From contig JASJZH010000005.1 of assembly GCA_037178975.1 (NCBI GenBank), positions 8,766,501 through 8,830,500 on the forward strand: 64,000 bases of DNA, written 5' to 3'. The translations under genes were made by a program, and so were the position numbers. Under the pieces are notes generated by a model, which ran no database searches, had not been told where the DNA came from, and saw only the letters and a program-made list of their open reading frames with translations. Below are positions 1 to 10,337 of this stretch, piece after piece; position 1 is the stretch's first letter; every line of letters starts with the position of its first letter. The DNA is from Oscheius tipulae (lineage: Eukaryota > Nematoda > Chromadorea > Rhabditida > Rhabditidae).

Positions 1-293
1 AATCTGACAAAGTAACTTTCACCACGCGCGCGCGTGTGTGTAAAGCACGTCTGTTAATTGGACACAGAGTCATGAGATGAGCAAAGAGATTTTCTGAGGC
101 GTAATGGCCCCGCATCTTTCTATTCTTGTGTTAATTATTTCTTAGTAGGAGAATGAATGAGAAGGGATGAAATCAACGAAAAGTGGACAGGTGCTTATGA
201 ATACATAGTAGTCCGAGATGTACGGTGAACGCAACTCGAGAGGAAAGAAATCAGTGCCAGATTACAGTAATCTTAAGAAATTGCACGCCGCCT

Positions 294-359
294 TCACATC
301 GTAGCTTAGTCGGTTCTAAGCGCACCGAACAGGCGTCGGGTTCGAATCCCGAGTGCAAC
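294..359 (+). repeat. tRNA-like unit (degenerate)
   Basis: An A-box-like stretch (TAGCTTAGTCGG, 302-313) and a perfect B box (GGTTCGAATCC, 339-349) with a five-pair T stem are visible. The bases before the A box do not pair with those after the T arm, so this is not an intact tRNA. It is one of many such units in the window and probably derives from a tRNA or a tRNA-derived SINE. Confidence 0.5.
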
Positions 360-394
360 AAAACAGGAGCTTCGCTTGATACCATGAGGCAAAT

Positions 395-568
395 TTAGAA
401 AACTTGGCAGAAAAAAAGCGAATGGTACCTATTGACTCTAGGTCTAATGTTGCTGTCGTCCTCGGCGGCCTTAGGGACCAATTCGGGTAGGAATCGCAGC
501 TGCGTAACTCGCTGATGAAGAATGCGTTGCATCCTCGGCACGAGCGGACTTTTCTTCATGGGAGCCAT
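395..568 (-). CDS. Candidate small basic protein, 57 aa, unknown
   Basis: A single open frame begins MAPMKKSPLVPRMQRILHQR and ends at a stop at 395-397. An acceptor-like CTTCTAG lies 3 nt before the ATG, as in most genes here. The N-terminal part is basic and helical-looking, followed by an acidic stretch (EDD). A possible donor (AATAG before GTACC) inside the frame means the last residues could be replaced by a downstream exon that I cannot identify. No family is recognised. The support is codon choice and the start context only, so it remains a candidate. Confidence 0.4.
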   Translation of the reverse strand: MAPMKKSPLVPRMQRILHQRVTQLRFLPELVPKAAEDDSNIRPRVNRYHSLFFCQVF

Positions 569-3500
569 CTACTAGAAGAGGCAACAGGCCGCGATAATCA
601 TCTGATATAGGCGCAAAGTCCCGCCCCTCCCTGGATTAAGCCTTTGACGCAGGTGGTAATCCTCTGCCCCGAATGTTAGACAAAAGAAGAAGAATTCTCT
701 GTCTGCTTTCTCCACACGTGCTGTCGACGAGTCGAATAGGGAGAGGGCGAGAGAGGCAATTGGAAAACGAAAATACCCTATGACGACGGGAGATATTTGA
801 GGGATTGGAACGTTTTCTTCGAAACTCAAAGAGTCTCTCAGTGTCACAGATTACTCACAGTCTGGGAGTCTCTCACTTCCGCATGGAAGATATTTCTAGG
901 ATACAAAACTGGCTTCTGAGACAAATGTATTCATGTCTAGGATCCAGAAGTAGCAAGAGACGAGTTGTACAGAGCTTCCTCCAGAGATCTACAAAAATGT
1001 TCTAGATTCAAGAATTCTATGCTAACCGACCATGTCACAGCTGACATGTCGAGCACTGTCAAGTAATTTAAGGCACCATTGAAACTGCTAGCTCTACAAA
1101 GGTGACACGACAGTCATTGGTCAAAGTCACAGAATGATACAGAGTTGCCGATGGTTGACTGCTTGAAATACAACTAACCATACAGTAGGGTGACTATTAC
1201 TGAATCCTCCCCATTGAGGGTACATTTTAGCTACCGCAGAGCCATTTCGAGAAACCCACATGGATCCAAAAGCTCCCTTAAATCCTTTGGATCGTCGGGA
1301 GTGCAATCGGATTAGACACGTCGAAAGAAGGAAGAAATAGGCTAATCCGCTCATAAGCAATCTTCGATCAAGAAGACCAGACTATATTTACACAATTGTT
1401 GAAGATCAGAGCGAGATCTGCAGACAATTTACCTCTCTATCTCTGTCCGCCTGTTTGTATTTCCGTCTCTCTGTCTTTCTGTCCTCTTGTATCTCTGTCT
1501 TTTTGTCCTCTTGTATCTCTGTCTCTCTGTCCATCTGTCTGTCTCTCCGTCTCTCTGTCTCTCTGTCACCTTGTATCTCTCTCTCTCTCTGTATGTCGCC
1601 TTGTGTCGCTGTCTCTCTCTCTCTATCTCTCTATTTGCCTGTCTATCATTCTTTGTCTCTCTGTCTCTCTGTCCCCCAGAAAGTATTCCTAGCCCATCTC
1701 TCCCTACAAAGCAGCCCCACATGAGATATTAATGAGAAGACGATGGAAAAAAGCTGGAGAGAAAGAGTGCAATTGGCATATTTGTGCCGGGGGTAAGCTA
1801 ATTCGGCGGCCGGGAATGGAAGCTGAAACTCACATGTCAAGATCGAACCAGGCACAGAGCAGACTCATCCTGAATGATTTGTCTCCCGCTCTTCCTCAAT
1901 GACAAAATCTACCTGGCACTGGGCTCTTCGAGCGTAATGATAGGATAGACAATGCCGTCCATTCGTCCACAAGAATTTGGCGAACTGACCGCCGAGAAAA
2001 TCCCCCGCATTGGAGGAGATGGAAGCCACAGAGAGCTAGAGGAGCGAGATTCGGATTAGGCGATTGATGGGAGAGAGAGCAGCAGGAAGGGGGACAAAAG
2101 AGAAAAGATTGTTGGTGTCTTGATGTGAGCACCACCTGCCACCATGCAAAATATCCTCGAGGATAATTGGTCTCTCGAGCAAAAACAAGAGCGACTGCTT
2201 AATTGTCGTCTGATCTCATTCCGTAGTTGTCTTTTGACCCAGAGACCAATCGCAGTCTATCACTTATTCAACACTGGGAGCCCGGAAGCGGCAAAAAGAT
2301 TGCTCGCAAAGTTATGATGTCATTGTGGGAGACAGTAGTCAGCAGGAAACTTGACCATTTTAACAAAAATTTCACTGTCAACTGCCCATTTTTTTTACTA
2401 GGCGAAGCCTGTTATCGTCAGCAGCTGGTATCAAACAATGAGAGCACTAAGTCGATCCGCTAGTAGCGTAAGCGACTGGTTCATTATGGTTAAAAACTAC
2501 TTGACATGCTAGTCTGTGTATCATAAAAGACCAGGATCACAGAAAATCAGCTTGGAAGAGATATAGACAGATTGAGAAAATTTGTCAGAGGGGGAGGTGG
2601 AGGAGAGGGATAAGATAAGACCACTAGTACATGGTGACTAGAACAGTTCTCTTTCCACATCCTAAAGTAGAAGAATGCAGGGTAGGGAGAAAACGGAAGG
2701 GACAGGATGAGACACAGTTAGTAGACAGGACGAAAGAAATCTGCGCCCGCAACCTGCCTAGCGCCTAAGAAAATTGGTAAAAAAAAATTGAAAATGGAAC
2801 GAAGAGAAAGAGTCTATGAGATTGGTTCAGAAAGAGAAGGATGGTAGTTTTATCTTCAGTGAGTGACCCAATGTTTTCAATGCTATTCACAGATTGAGAT
2901 GCGAGTAAGAAAGACGAAAGAGTCTCTGAGCATACCTGGTCTTCCTCGTCAACTGTTTCCTCAGAAGGTACATCGTCCTCTGTCTCTCTGGCAGGATGAC
3001 CCTAGTTCATCGGTCTCTGAGAGCGTGTTTAATATCGGCTGAAGTGGCCAGTAGAAGAGGAGACAAATGTTCCGAAATTCATCGGGAGCTGGCACGCCAA
3101 AACATACGAGAGAGCCAGAGGGAAATTACGCTTTGGTTAATGAGACTGGTAATGGATGATTGGTCGACTGAAAGGGACTTTTTGAAGGGTCCGGCTATAA
3201 CAAAATTAGGAAAAGAAAGACGGGACGAGAGAGCGCAGATGATCTTATTAGGAATGTGGGGCCCGGAGGAGCTCCTGCTCATAAAGCGTTCTGTTTGTCC
3301 CATGGATAGGTTTTCAGAGGGGACACACACATAAATCGCGTGTTGAAGAGAGAAGAAGAGGAATATTGCGGTCTCTGAAAGTGACACGAATCTTCTCTTC
3401 CCTTTCGGCCTGCTAGGCAGGATGAATGAGACCTGAATTAGCACAGGGAGGGAGGGAGTTCAAAGCAGAGTTTCTGTTGACTCTGGGTGGATGAAATACG

Positions 3501-4513
3501 TTATGAAGAAACAGATTGAGTACAGAGAGGAGAGGGAGAGAGGTCAAAACAGATTGTTTTCTGTTGACTCTGGGTGGAGAGAATACATTAGACGGAAGCG
3601 GTTGCAAAGGTCTCTGGGAGTGGGACACACGTTCTCCCACGAGGGCCCTGCATCTCCATCTCTCTCCCGTGAGATGACTCATTCAGGGCCCCCTTTACGG
3701 AAGAGATCCAAGAGTCAAGTGCATCTTTGGATATGCACATGGCGTCATGGCTAATGGCTCATTTGTTTGACCGAGTCTTTTTTTTAGAACAGGCCTACAA
3801 AATATGATACGGAGCCGATTTCAATCGAAGCCTCGGTTCGGTCGTGAAAGTTCTCATCAAAGTTCTGTAATGTCTGTTATTCAGTCTGCCTCGTTTTTTT
3901 TATTGTTTGCCCTGAACCAATACCAGAGTCAACCATGTTTTTTTGGTCAACTCCTGTCAAGATTAGGTGGTAATTCAGCTTCTGAGTTCAAATCACTATA
4001 CGAAAACTTTGCTCCGGCTGTGACAGATCCAAAGAATTAATTGACAGAGGTGTAAGTGAATAGACAGGACAGCTCGACAGGTTAAGTTATCGCATCATAT
4101 GGAGTAGCATAAAAGGGGAAAGATCGAAAGAGAAAACAGAATAAGGTAAAATCAGGCAAAGCTTGAAAAAGGCAGAATAAGACGAATGACAGACTGAGTG
4201 GAATATAACCATATTTGGACAGAGGCACAGCCCTTTCAGGATTTTACTAAACAACATTCTGATGCTCGTTGTCAGTAGAATGGAATCCCATATGTGGAAT
4301 TGTTGCCACAGCATCAACTCCCATTTGGCCCTTTTGGAAGAGTACAGAAGTCACTAGAAAATTCGAGCTCAAAGTTGATCAAAACCAGTAGAAAGGCCAT
4401 TTTTTAAACCTTTCAAAGTTACTTTAAACCAGATTTGATGTCCCAAAACTATTGGTACAGTGCTGCATATGGTACAGGTTTCACAAACTCACATCAGAGA
4501 GAGCCGTCGCATC
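569..4513. other. Gene-poor stretch
   Basis: No convincing multi-exon gene is seen. The stretch holds the CTGTCTCT array at 1438-1676, an 86 bp tandem duplication at about 3471-3590 sharing the core TTCTGTTGACTCTGGGTGGA, and A-rich filler. The open frames present look like chance or repeat-driven frames. Confidence 0.5.
1438..1676. repeat. CTGTCTCT-type simple repeat
   Basis: About 240 bp of imperfect CTGTCTCT units, read as GACAGAGA on the other strand. All frames through it give Ser/Leu/Cys-rich or Arg/Glu-rich strings that should not be taken for proteins. The same motif recurs throughout the window, often inside introns. Confidence 0.9.
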
Positions 4514-4687
4514 ATGTCCACCTGTTCAATGAGCGGGACGGCCAGTGTTCGAAGCCTCGGATCCTCGGTCGGGACCATGTTCAGTCTAAATGTGGACTTT
4601 GAGAGGGAAAGAGCCTGTTATGAGAGACGAGTAAACGCAATTGTGATGGGAGGCGAGAATATGCCAATTTATCTGGGAGAGTCATAA
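4514..4687 (+). CDS. Candidate small protein, 57 aa, unknown
   Basis: The frame starts MSTCSMSGTASVRSLG and ends ENMPIYLGES. A CATCAG acceptor-like site is about 18 nt upstream of the ATG. Composition is mixed polar without a signal peptide or membrane segment. There are no splice partners and no recognised family; this is supported only by coding-like codon use and could be chance. Confidence 0.25.
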   Translation: MSTCSMSGTASVRSLGSSVGTMFSLNVDFERERACYERRVNAIVMGGENMPIYLGES

Positions 4688-4852
4688 GAACGGAGTTTCG
4701 TTTCTATCATAAGGCTCGGTACCTCAATTTATAGCATGCGCCTAACATTCTTAGCCCTATGACGAAGTGCCTGACATCAGCACTTCATTAGGTCCAACTT
4801 ACGCATTCTCATTTCGAAATCGTCAAAACGTTTATCACACAGTTGAATTTTG

Positions 4853-4917
4853 GCGACCGGCTTGCTTCCATGGCACAGTGCCAAATAGCGCGATTACAGT
4901 GCCGGAAGGCAGAGGTC
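4853..4917 (+). repeat. Dispersed repeat shared with 59456-59520
   Basis: The core CGGCTTGCTTCCATGG with CAGTGCCAA just after it appears here and again near 59456-59490. In both places a tRNA-like A-box/B-box remnant follows. This is likely a diverged member of the tRNA-derived repeat family. Confidence 0.5.
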
Positions 4918-5580
4918 CAGATCCTGATCTCGAAAATCTGTTTAAAAAATATGAAAAGTTGTGAGAATGGGAGTCGTTTTCACATTCTGGGCTTAGAAAC
5001 GACGAGCTGCTGTAACCCCGGGCAATGACGCCGATCCTGGGAACATTAGGGCTACAAAATTGCACTTGAGAGACTGCGAAAAAAAAGGTGAGTCTAAATG
5101 AAAAGAGAGACGGAAATGTGAGAAGTTGGATTGAATAAGTTATCAGCCGCCGAGAAAGAGAAGGTTTGCCTTCGTGGCAACTGAAACTCCTCTCTATAGG
5201 AGCAAATCAAGGAGCCTTCGGTTCCGGGTAGAGAAGAGAGAAATGTGAGTAATTCCATATTTGGGAACAGCTTATTGACACTCTCTCTCGTTAAAGGCAT
5301 AACTCATCTCACGTGGGAATACTCCTAATGAGGAAAGATTGGCCGCTCGAACATCACTCCGTCTCTCTTTATACAGAGCCCTGATAAATAAATAGCTCGA
5401 CGGAACTGGAAGAGAGTGCGTGACTGAACGCCCTCCGTTCTCAACTTGGCCTCTGGTGAATAGATAATTGCTAGGATCGAGAGTCACTGTTAAATTTATC
5501 TGTGTTCCGGCATTCTTCATATGGTCAGTAAGAAAAATCTGAAAATATCTTGACTGACTGATGCTCCCAGAAGAGGGAAA

Positions 5581-5931
5581 ATGCGGGTCTTGCTGCTACT
5601 GACTGCCAATGAGTTTGACTTTTGGAAAACAAGAAAAGTCAAGATCAAGAGTCAAGCTCTGTTCGGACTGACACTGAAGCTCGTCTGCAACTTGGCCATC
5701 CTCTTCGTCTATATCCTTCAAACCTTCGAAGTGCTGATTGAAGCGATTATCCTCCACGAGAAATAGAGCAGTTTAATCCAGAGTGAGGGACAGAACCGAA
5801 ACAGGAAAGACCTGGCAGATAATGAAATGAACAAACGCGAGAAGGCCGGAGAAATTCATCCAAATCTTCTGTTGGATGAACAGTCTCACAATCCTGGACT
5901 CCGAGCAGACTGCCCTCTCGCGAAAGACTGA
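5581..5931 (+). CDS. Two-exon small membrane protein, about 99 aa
   Basis: Exon 5581-5730 encodes a Lys-rich start (KTRKVKIKSQ) followed by a membrane segment (LTLKLVCNLAILFVYILQTF). Exon 5782-5931 gives a hydrophilic tail ending DCPLAKD. The 51-nt intron has GTGCTG and TAATCCAG ends and joins in phase 0. Unspliced, the same frame is interrupted only by a TAG inside this intron, which is why the two halves look like one broken frame. A CCCAG acceptor lies about 11 nt before the ATG. The segment around LTLKLVC faintly recalls the pre-S1 region of Slack/SLO-2 channels, but no channel pore exists nearby, so function is unknown. Upstream exons may be missing. Confidence 0.5.
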
Positions 5932-6246
5932 GGCAAAAGTATCAAGGTGTATAAGCGTTCTTTGTCACTGTAACTAGCTTTCTTTCTCTGTGTATGCCCT
6001 ACGTCTTTCGATTTTCCTTTACCTCTCAGGCTAGCAACAACAGTTTATTCGTGTATTTAGATAGACACTTCGAGAATCGTGCCGCATCCATATCTTAACC
6101 AATGAGCGACAATGAGTCAGCTGTCCCGGGAGAGCTGTCGTCATCATTCTGAAATCGTTGTTCGTTATCGTTATCAATGAGTCGCTTGATAAATCAAAAT
6201 TGATTTAATACCACGCGAACACATAAGCTAATTATCATAGACTCAC

Positions 6247-6686
6247 CTATTCGGCCTTCTTTTCCTCTATCTTGCTCTTCTGGCTCTCTTCAGGTACTTC
6301 CGGCAGAAGACTGTACAGCCATTGGAAGAAATAGGAGACGAGATAGAAGACAACCTCAGCAACTGGACGAAATAGTACAAATGGAAACAAAACCATACTC
6401 ACGCACGTGCCAAATCACGAATCTGGCAATAGTACGCACAATTGACCAGCATGTCGTACCCGAAGACTGTCTCTGTTCTCCCGTCACATGATTGTACAGC
6501 ATACTGAAGGCATGAAAGGCAGTCTCTGCGCCTGAACGAAATAGTACAAGTGAAATCAAAACCATAATCACCAAGGTGCAAGATCACGGTAGGAGCTACG
6601 TTATACAACACAAGTTGCAAGTTATTAGGCGATTCTGACGATTGCCCTTCGTTGGCGGTTTTATCGGTGCTTTCTTTCTTCTCCAT
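6247..6686 (-). CDS. Small membrane protein with internal repeat and twin introns, 119 aa
   Basis: Three exons (6572-6686, 6403-6531, 6247-6362) join in phases 1 and 1 to give a protein with an acidic/polar N-terminus (MEKKESTDKTANEGQ), hydrophobic stretches around QLVLYNVAPTVILHL and TIARFVIWHVLAEVVFYLVS, and a charged tail (KSKIEEKKAE). TTTTTCAG lies 4 nt upstream of the ATG. The two introns (6532-6571 and 6363-6402) are both 40 nt and identical at 35 positions, and the protein around them is repeated (A..VI.H..AE..F...S). A strong GTGAGT donor directly follows the stop; a further exon (6148 down to about 6044, containing an AATAAA) is probably 3' UTR or an alternative C-terminus ending SLSLIG. 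No family is recognised. Confidence 0.7.
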
Positions 6687-7233
6687 TTCACTGAAAAACA
6701 ACAATTATTGAATTGGTAAAAGCGAGAAATAAAACAGCTAAAAGGGCAACTGCTCGTCATCATGCGAAAGGGGAGAATGGAAGGTGACAGGCAACGAGTG
6801 ATAAGAAGATGAGTCACGATGAAGAGGCTCTAGAGATAAAGAAGACAACACAAATGGCTATTGCGCCTAAGCGCCCAAAGGGGGTGCACACAGTCCAAAA
6901 AAAACTTGGCGGAAACGCCGATTTTTCTAGGGATCGTAATCGTAACGTTTTGCAGTGGTTTTCCAGCTCGCTGCTTATCGCAAAGAAGGTGATAAAATTA
7001 GTTAGAGCAAACCAAAAAGTAACAAAAACAAGAAATCGGTAACTTGCATTCACTTTTTTCTTGTATTGTCTACCCAGTGCCACCTTTTATAACCTTGTCA
7101 AGTTTTCTCCGTTTTCGGGAAGGGGCGTCACTCTGACGGACCGACTGAATCAGGGGGTTTCTGTGGAGTAGTTTGTCTCATAAGAAACTAAAAAATAAAA
7201 AGAGCTGCCTGTCTATTTATTACTCTTTCAGAG

Positions 7234-7535
7234 CTAGACGAAGGAATGGACAGTCTCTTGGTAATAGTAGCCGGTCTCTTCGTAGATCGGCTCGCTGTTC
7301 ATTCTGGCTCTGTTCGAAGCCATTCGGACTGACTGTCTCGACACGACAGACTTCTGCTTCTGTTATATTTGGTCCCTGACAACGCTTCCTCCAATCCAGC
7401 AGCAGTTGCACACTGAAAAGGTGATCGACTCTAAAGTCAGGGAACGAGTCTACCCGTGGTGAAGGCAGCCAAACAGATACAGACGAAGACCAGGATCAGG
7501 AGAAGAATGACGGGGATGATGAGAAAGGTAGACAT
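7234..7535 (-). CDS. Single-pass protein with Cys cluster and Tyr-rich tail, 69 aa
   Basis: Exons 7454-7535, 7384-7412 and 7234-7332 join in phases 1 and 0. The protein starts at an ATG 5 nt after a GATCAG acceptor. It has an N-terminal membrane segment (FLIIPVILLLILVFVCIC), a Cys-rich juxtamembrane patch (VCNCCW) and a cytosolic-type tail with SEPIYEETGYYYQETVHSFV at the end. AATAAA (on the minus strand, 7216-7221) follows 13 nt after the stop. The second exon is only 29 nt and the introns are 41 and 51 nt. The tail has several Tyr-x-x-x motifs that could be phosphorylated or bind adaptors; this is inference. No family is recognised. Confidence 0.62.
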
Positions 7536-7671
7536 CCGAACTGATCTGACTGAGAGAAAGGCAGGCAATCACGAGGTATGTGAATAGATCAATGGATCCA
7601 ATGTATAGCAGAAGCGGTATGTATAGCCTGTAAAGTGAATCTCGGAGCTTCGTAGCAAAATTGACCATCTA

Positions 7672-7765
7672 GAGACAGGGAGACGGAGAGACGGGAGGCA
7701 GAGAGACAAAAGGGACACAGAGAACCAGAGACAAAGAGACAATGAGACAGATAGAGACATAGAAA
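7672..7765. repeat. GACAGAGA-type simple repeat
   Basis: About 90 bp of imperfect GACAGAGA units upstream of the small gene at 7234-7535. It may lie in a 5' intron of that gene, as similar arrays do elsewhere in the window. Confidence 0.8.
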
Positions 7766-8676
7766 GTAGGTGACAGAGCTGTTTACAGCCGGTAGAAGCA
7801 TAACGATAATCTAACTTCCGCGCACAAGACGGTATGACACTTCTATGACCAGGGAGAGCAAAACCCTGTTTGTCCACCTTCTTCCCATAGCTTTTTCTGT
7901 CATAAGACACGAGATGTCTCCATGACTCATCCCTCCAGACTCTTCAATTATTGCCTTGAGACACAACAACTACCTACTTCAGCAGTTTTAATACCCACGA
8001 ATTGTTCTGTCTTCGATCTTTCTTTAATTACCAGGCTACAGCAGCATCAACACTTGAAGACAACCAACGTCGATTACATTTGTACGCTTATTCCCCGTTT
8101 CAAAATGTAATTAGGAAGCCACTGAAAGTCGTTAGACGCCGCTATCGGAATGCCTCTTTGTTCGCGTATTAGACATCTCCTTGGTCTCTTCTTTTAGAGG
8201 ATTTTGGCAGGTTCCTATCTCTCTGTCTCCCATTCTTGCATAGCTATTCCATTGAACTTCGACCAGAAATGAGCCAGTTGATCGAGCTGTCATCGCTCAA
8301 GACTTGCTCGTCATATCAAGAGTCAAGATGTAAACTGCCCCCGAGATTGTTGTTGGCTATCCGTCTTGGCCCAGCCTTTGTGTCGACAAAAGATGATGCT
8401 TCCACAGCTTAAAGTGGTCCCAGAGGTGCTCTTTCTTGCTTAGCACCCGATTAGTCTGTTCTCTCTCTGCCTCCGGGGCTGCCCCACGCCGTTCCTCCAA
8501 TTCTCCTCAACATTTATGACACATTAGTCATGTAGTCGAATAGTAAATGAACACTTTTTGGAGGGTGCCGCCACCGGGTTGCCAGGGGTCTCCTTGTCTC
8601 GGAGAGAGGCTATTCTCACCGAGATGTCTCGATCCTGCCAGAGTTCCCTGGAGATTCAAAGTGCCAAATGAAGTTA
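7766..8676. other. No gene recognised
   Basis: AT-rich, mixed sequence without paired splice signals or convincing coding frames. Confidence 0.4.
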
Positions 8677-8933
8677 TGTGTTGGAGTGGTGGCTGGCTGC
8701 TCGTCCTCGTCGTGTCATTCCACTTCCTAATGCTGGCTAATGCCGGCAGGGGATTAGCCCTGCCACACAATCTATCAGAAAAGCAGCTGTTGATTTCGCA
8801 TGCACAGCAGCCTCTCTCTTTTGGCTCTGGAGTCATGTTTGCCAGTCCGGCTGCGCAACTCTGTGGATCCAATTCCAATGACCGGCTCCTCTTCCACCAC
8901 TCTCCCTCTCTCCCTATGGCATCTTGTTTCCAG
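8677..8933 (+). CDS. Candidate secreted peptide precursor (first exon)
   Basis: From ATG 8677 the frame encodes a plausible signal peptide (WLLVLVVSFHFLMLANAG) followed by about 60 residues containing LCGS and ending SCFQ at a CAG/GTTATT donor (8933). Without splicing the frame runs to 9074. I cannot find the next exon with confidence. The LCGS resembles the start of an insulin B chain but the remaining spacing does not fit. An overlapping minus-strand frame (8528-8878) is also open and Cys-rich, so the strand is not certain. Confidence 0.3.
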
Positions 8934-9135
8934 GTTATTCTCTCATGTCATTCTCTTTCTCAGACCAGAAACCTTCTTAAAGTGTTCCAGTTAGTGCGAG
9001 AATCTGTGGAAAAAAATAGTGGTCTCTGGAAGTCTCAGTTTTTGAAAAAGCACTTTTGGAACCTGTTCTGTTAACAGATGCGTTGCATACCACTTCACCC
9101 TGATCTGCCTTCCATAGATCTCTAGCGGTATTTAC

Positions 9136-9200
9136 CCCCGATGGCTCAGTCGGTTAACGCTCCGTCTACACAAAAAAAACGTGCCGGGTTCGACTCCCAA
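9136..9200 (+). repeat. tRNA-like unit (degenerate)
   Basis: A box TGGCTCAGTCGG (9142-9153) and B box GGGTTCGACTCCC (9186-9198) are clear; the anticodon arm is replaced by an A-rich stretch and the acceptor stem does not pair. Confidence 0.55.
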
Positions 9201-9395
9201 AATCGTTTTGACTGCTTATGAAATCCTGTATCAGACATACATCCACCTTTTTGGATACTCCTTCCCGCCAGATCGGCATAAGAAAACTGCGCAGGAAAGT
9301 AAAAGCAAGGTGAAAATTTTTTTCGGGGGACAGATGTTGCAAAAATCCTATTAAATGTGTTTTGAGGTTTTTATGAACCCCAAAACGCTTTGGTT

Positions 9396-9465
9396 TTCGT
9401 GAGAATCGAACCCGCCTCGGTTTAGTGTTGTAGTCGAAGCAATAACCGATTGAGCTATGGGGCCA
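9396..9465 (-). repeat. tRNA-like unit (degenerate)
   Basis: On the minus strand an A box TAGCTCAATCGG and B box GGGTTCGATTCTC are present about 50 bp apart, with no pairing acceptor stem. It lies about 200 bp from the unit at 9136 in opposite orientation. Confidence 0.55.
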
Positions 9466-9604
9466 AGGGCGCGCTGTTTTTCCCCGGAGGATATGAGCTT
9501 TGATGAGCAGCAACAATACAGAGCTAAGCAGCAAGCGGAACTCTTGCTTTAAATTCTTGGCAGAGATTTTTCAATCCTTGCGCGTTATATTTGTGCCGTA
9601 GAGT

Positions 9605-9805
9605 CTAACAACGAAGCTGCTTCGTGTACCAGGACTTCGGTTTGTTCCGCCTTGGGACTCCCGCTCTTTTGACAGCTTCTGCAAGACCCGTTACCTTCAA
9701 ACTGTAGACGTTTGTCGAGTCTTGTCGCGAATCAAATTTGTGGGTGAGCAGACTCAAATGCTCCACCTGCCTAAAGCGCTCTCTAAGATTATGTTCCCTC
9801 TGCAT
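9605..9805 (-). CDS. Small basic protein, 66 aa, unknown
   Basis: The frame starts MQREHNLRERFRQVEHLS and ends NKPKSWYTKQLRC. CTCTCTCAG lies 5 nt upstream of the ATG. It is rich in Arg/Lys with no signal or membrane segment. A possible donor (TTGAAG before GTAACG) lies inside, so the C-terminus may be replaced in a spliced form. Coding-like codon use supports it; no family is recognised. Confidence 0.42.
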   Translation of the reverse strand: MQREHNLRERFRQVEHLSLLTHKFDSRQDSTNVYSLKVTGLAEAVKRAGVPRRNKPKSWYTKQLRC

Positions 9806-10337
9806 AAAGACTGAGAGAGTTCCATTCAACCGTAATGATGTGTAAATTTATGCGCGTTATTTGTCGGCAATTAGCCCTCTGAGTCCTACGTCGTAAGACA
9901 ATAAAATTCGGGGCCAGTTGTCTTTCAACAGTTGTACCTCCTCGTAACCTCTCGCTGAGCCTGTCTCTCTGTCTTCCTATCTCTCTTCCAGACCCTACTA
10001 CGGATAGGATTACTTTTCCCATCCTTCCATTCCCGACACCCTCTCGTTGTCAGGTAGACACACTAACCGGATTAGTCTCATCCCGTCGATAACTCCTCCT
10101 CTTCCTCCACAGCCAATCCACTCCGCAATATTAATTTCACCAAAAGTTGAGCCATTAGGGCCCTTTTTTTCACTTTCAAATGACCCCGAAAATGGCTCGC
10201 GGTTCTCATTTCGACGAGCCCGTAATTGTGCCCAGGACGAAAAATATCTGATGGGCTTCACGCTCCACGTCCGAAAGACTGAAGCCCTTTCTCAATTGCC
10301 CGGCTTCCCGGTCTGTTTACTATTAGATTCTGTTCAG

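Noticed and set aside
1429-1724. Overlapping open frames on both strands, Ser/Cys/Leu-rich or Arg/Glu-rich
   Set aside because: They are produced by the CTGTCTCT repeat, which lacks stops in most frames; the same kind of frame appears at 12066-12464, 31813-32095 and 46297-46658.
1952-2059. 35-residue plus-strand frame starting MPSIRPQEFGELTAE
   Set aside because: Codon use looks coding-like, but it has no splice partner, no polyadenylation signal and no clear acceptor; too short to support.
8528-8878. 116-residue minus-strand frame with several Cys
   Set aside because: It overlaps a plus-strand frame with a good signal peptide; no splice or start context favours the minus strand.
8677-8933. 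Insulin-like reading of the LCGS motif
   Set aside because: The remaining Cys spacing and the A-chain pattern are missing.
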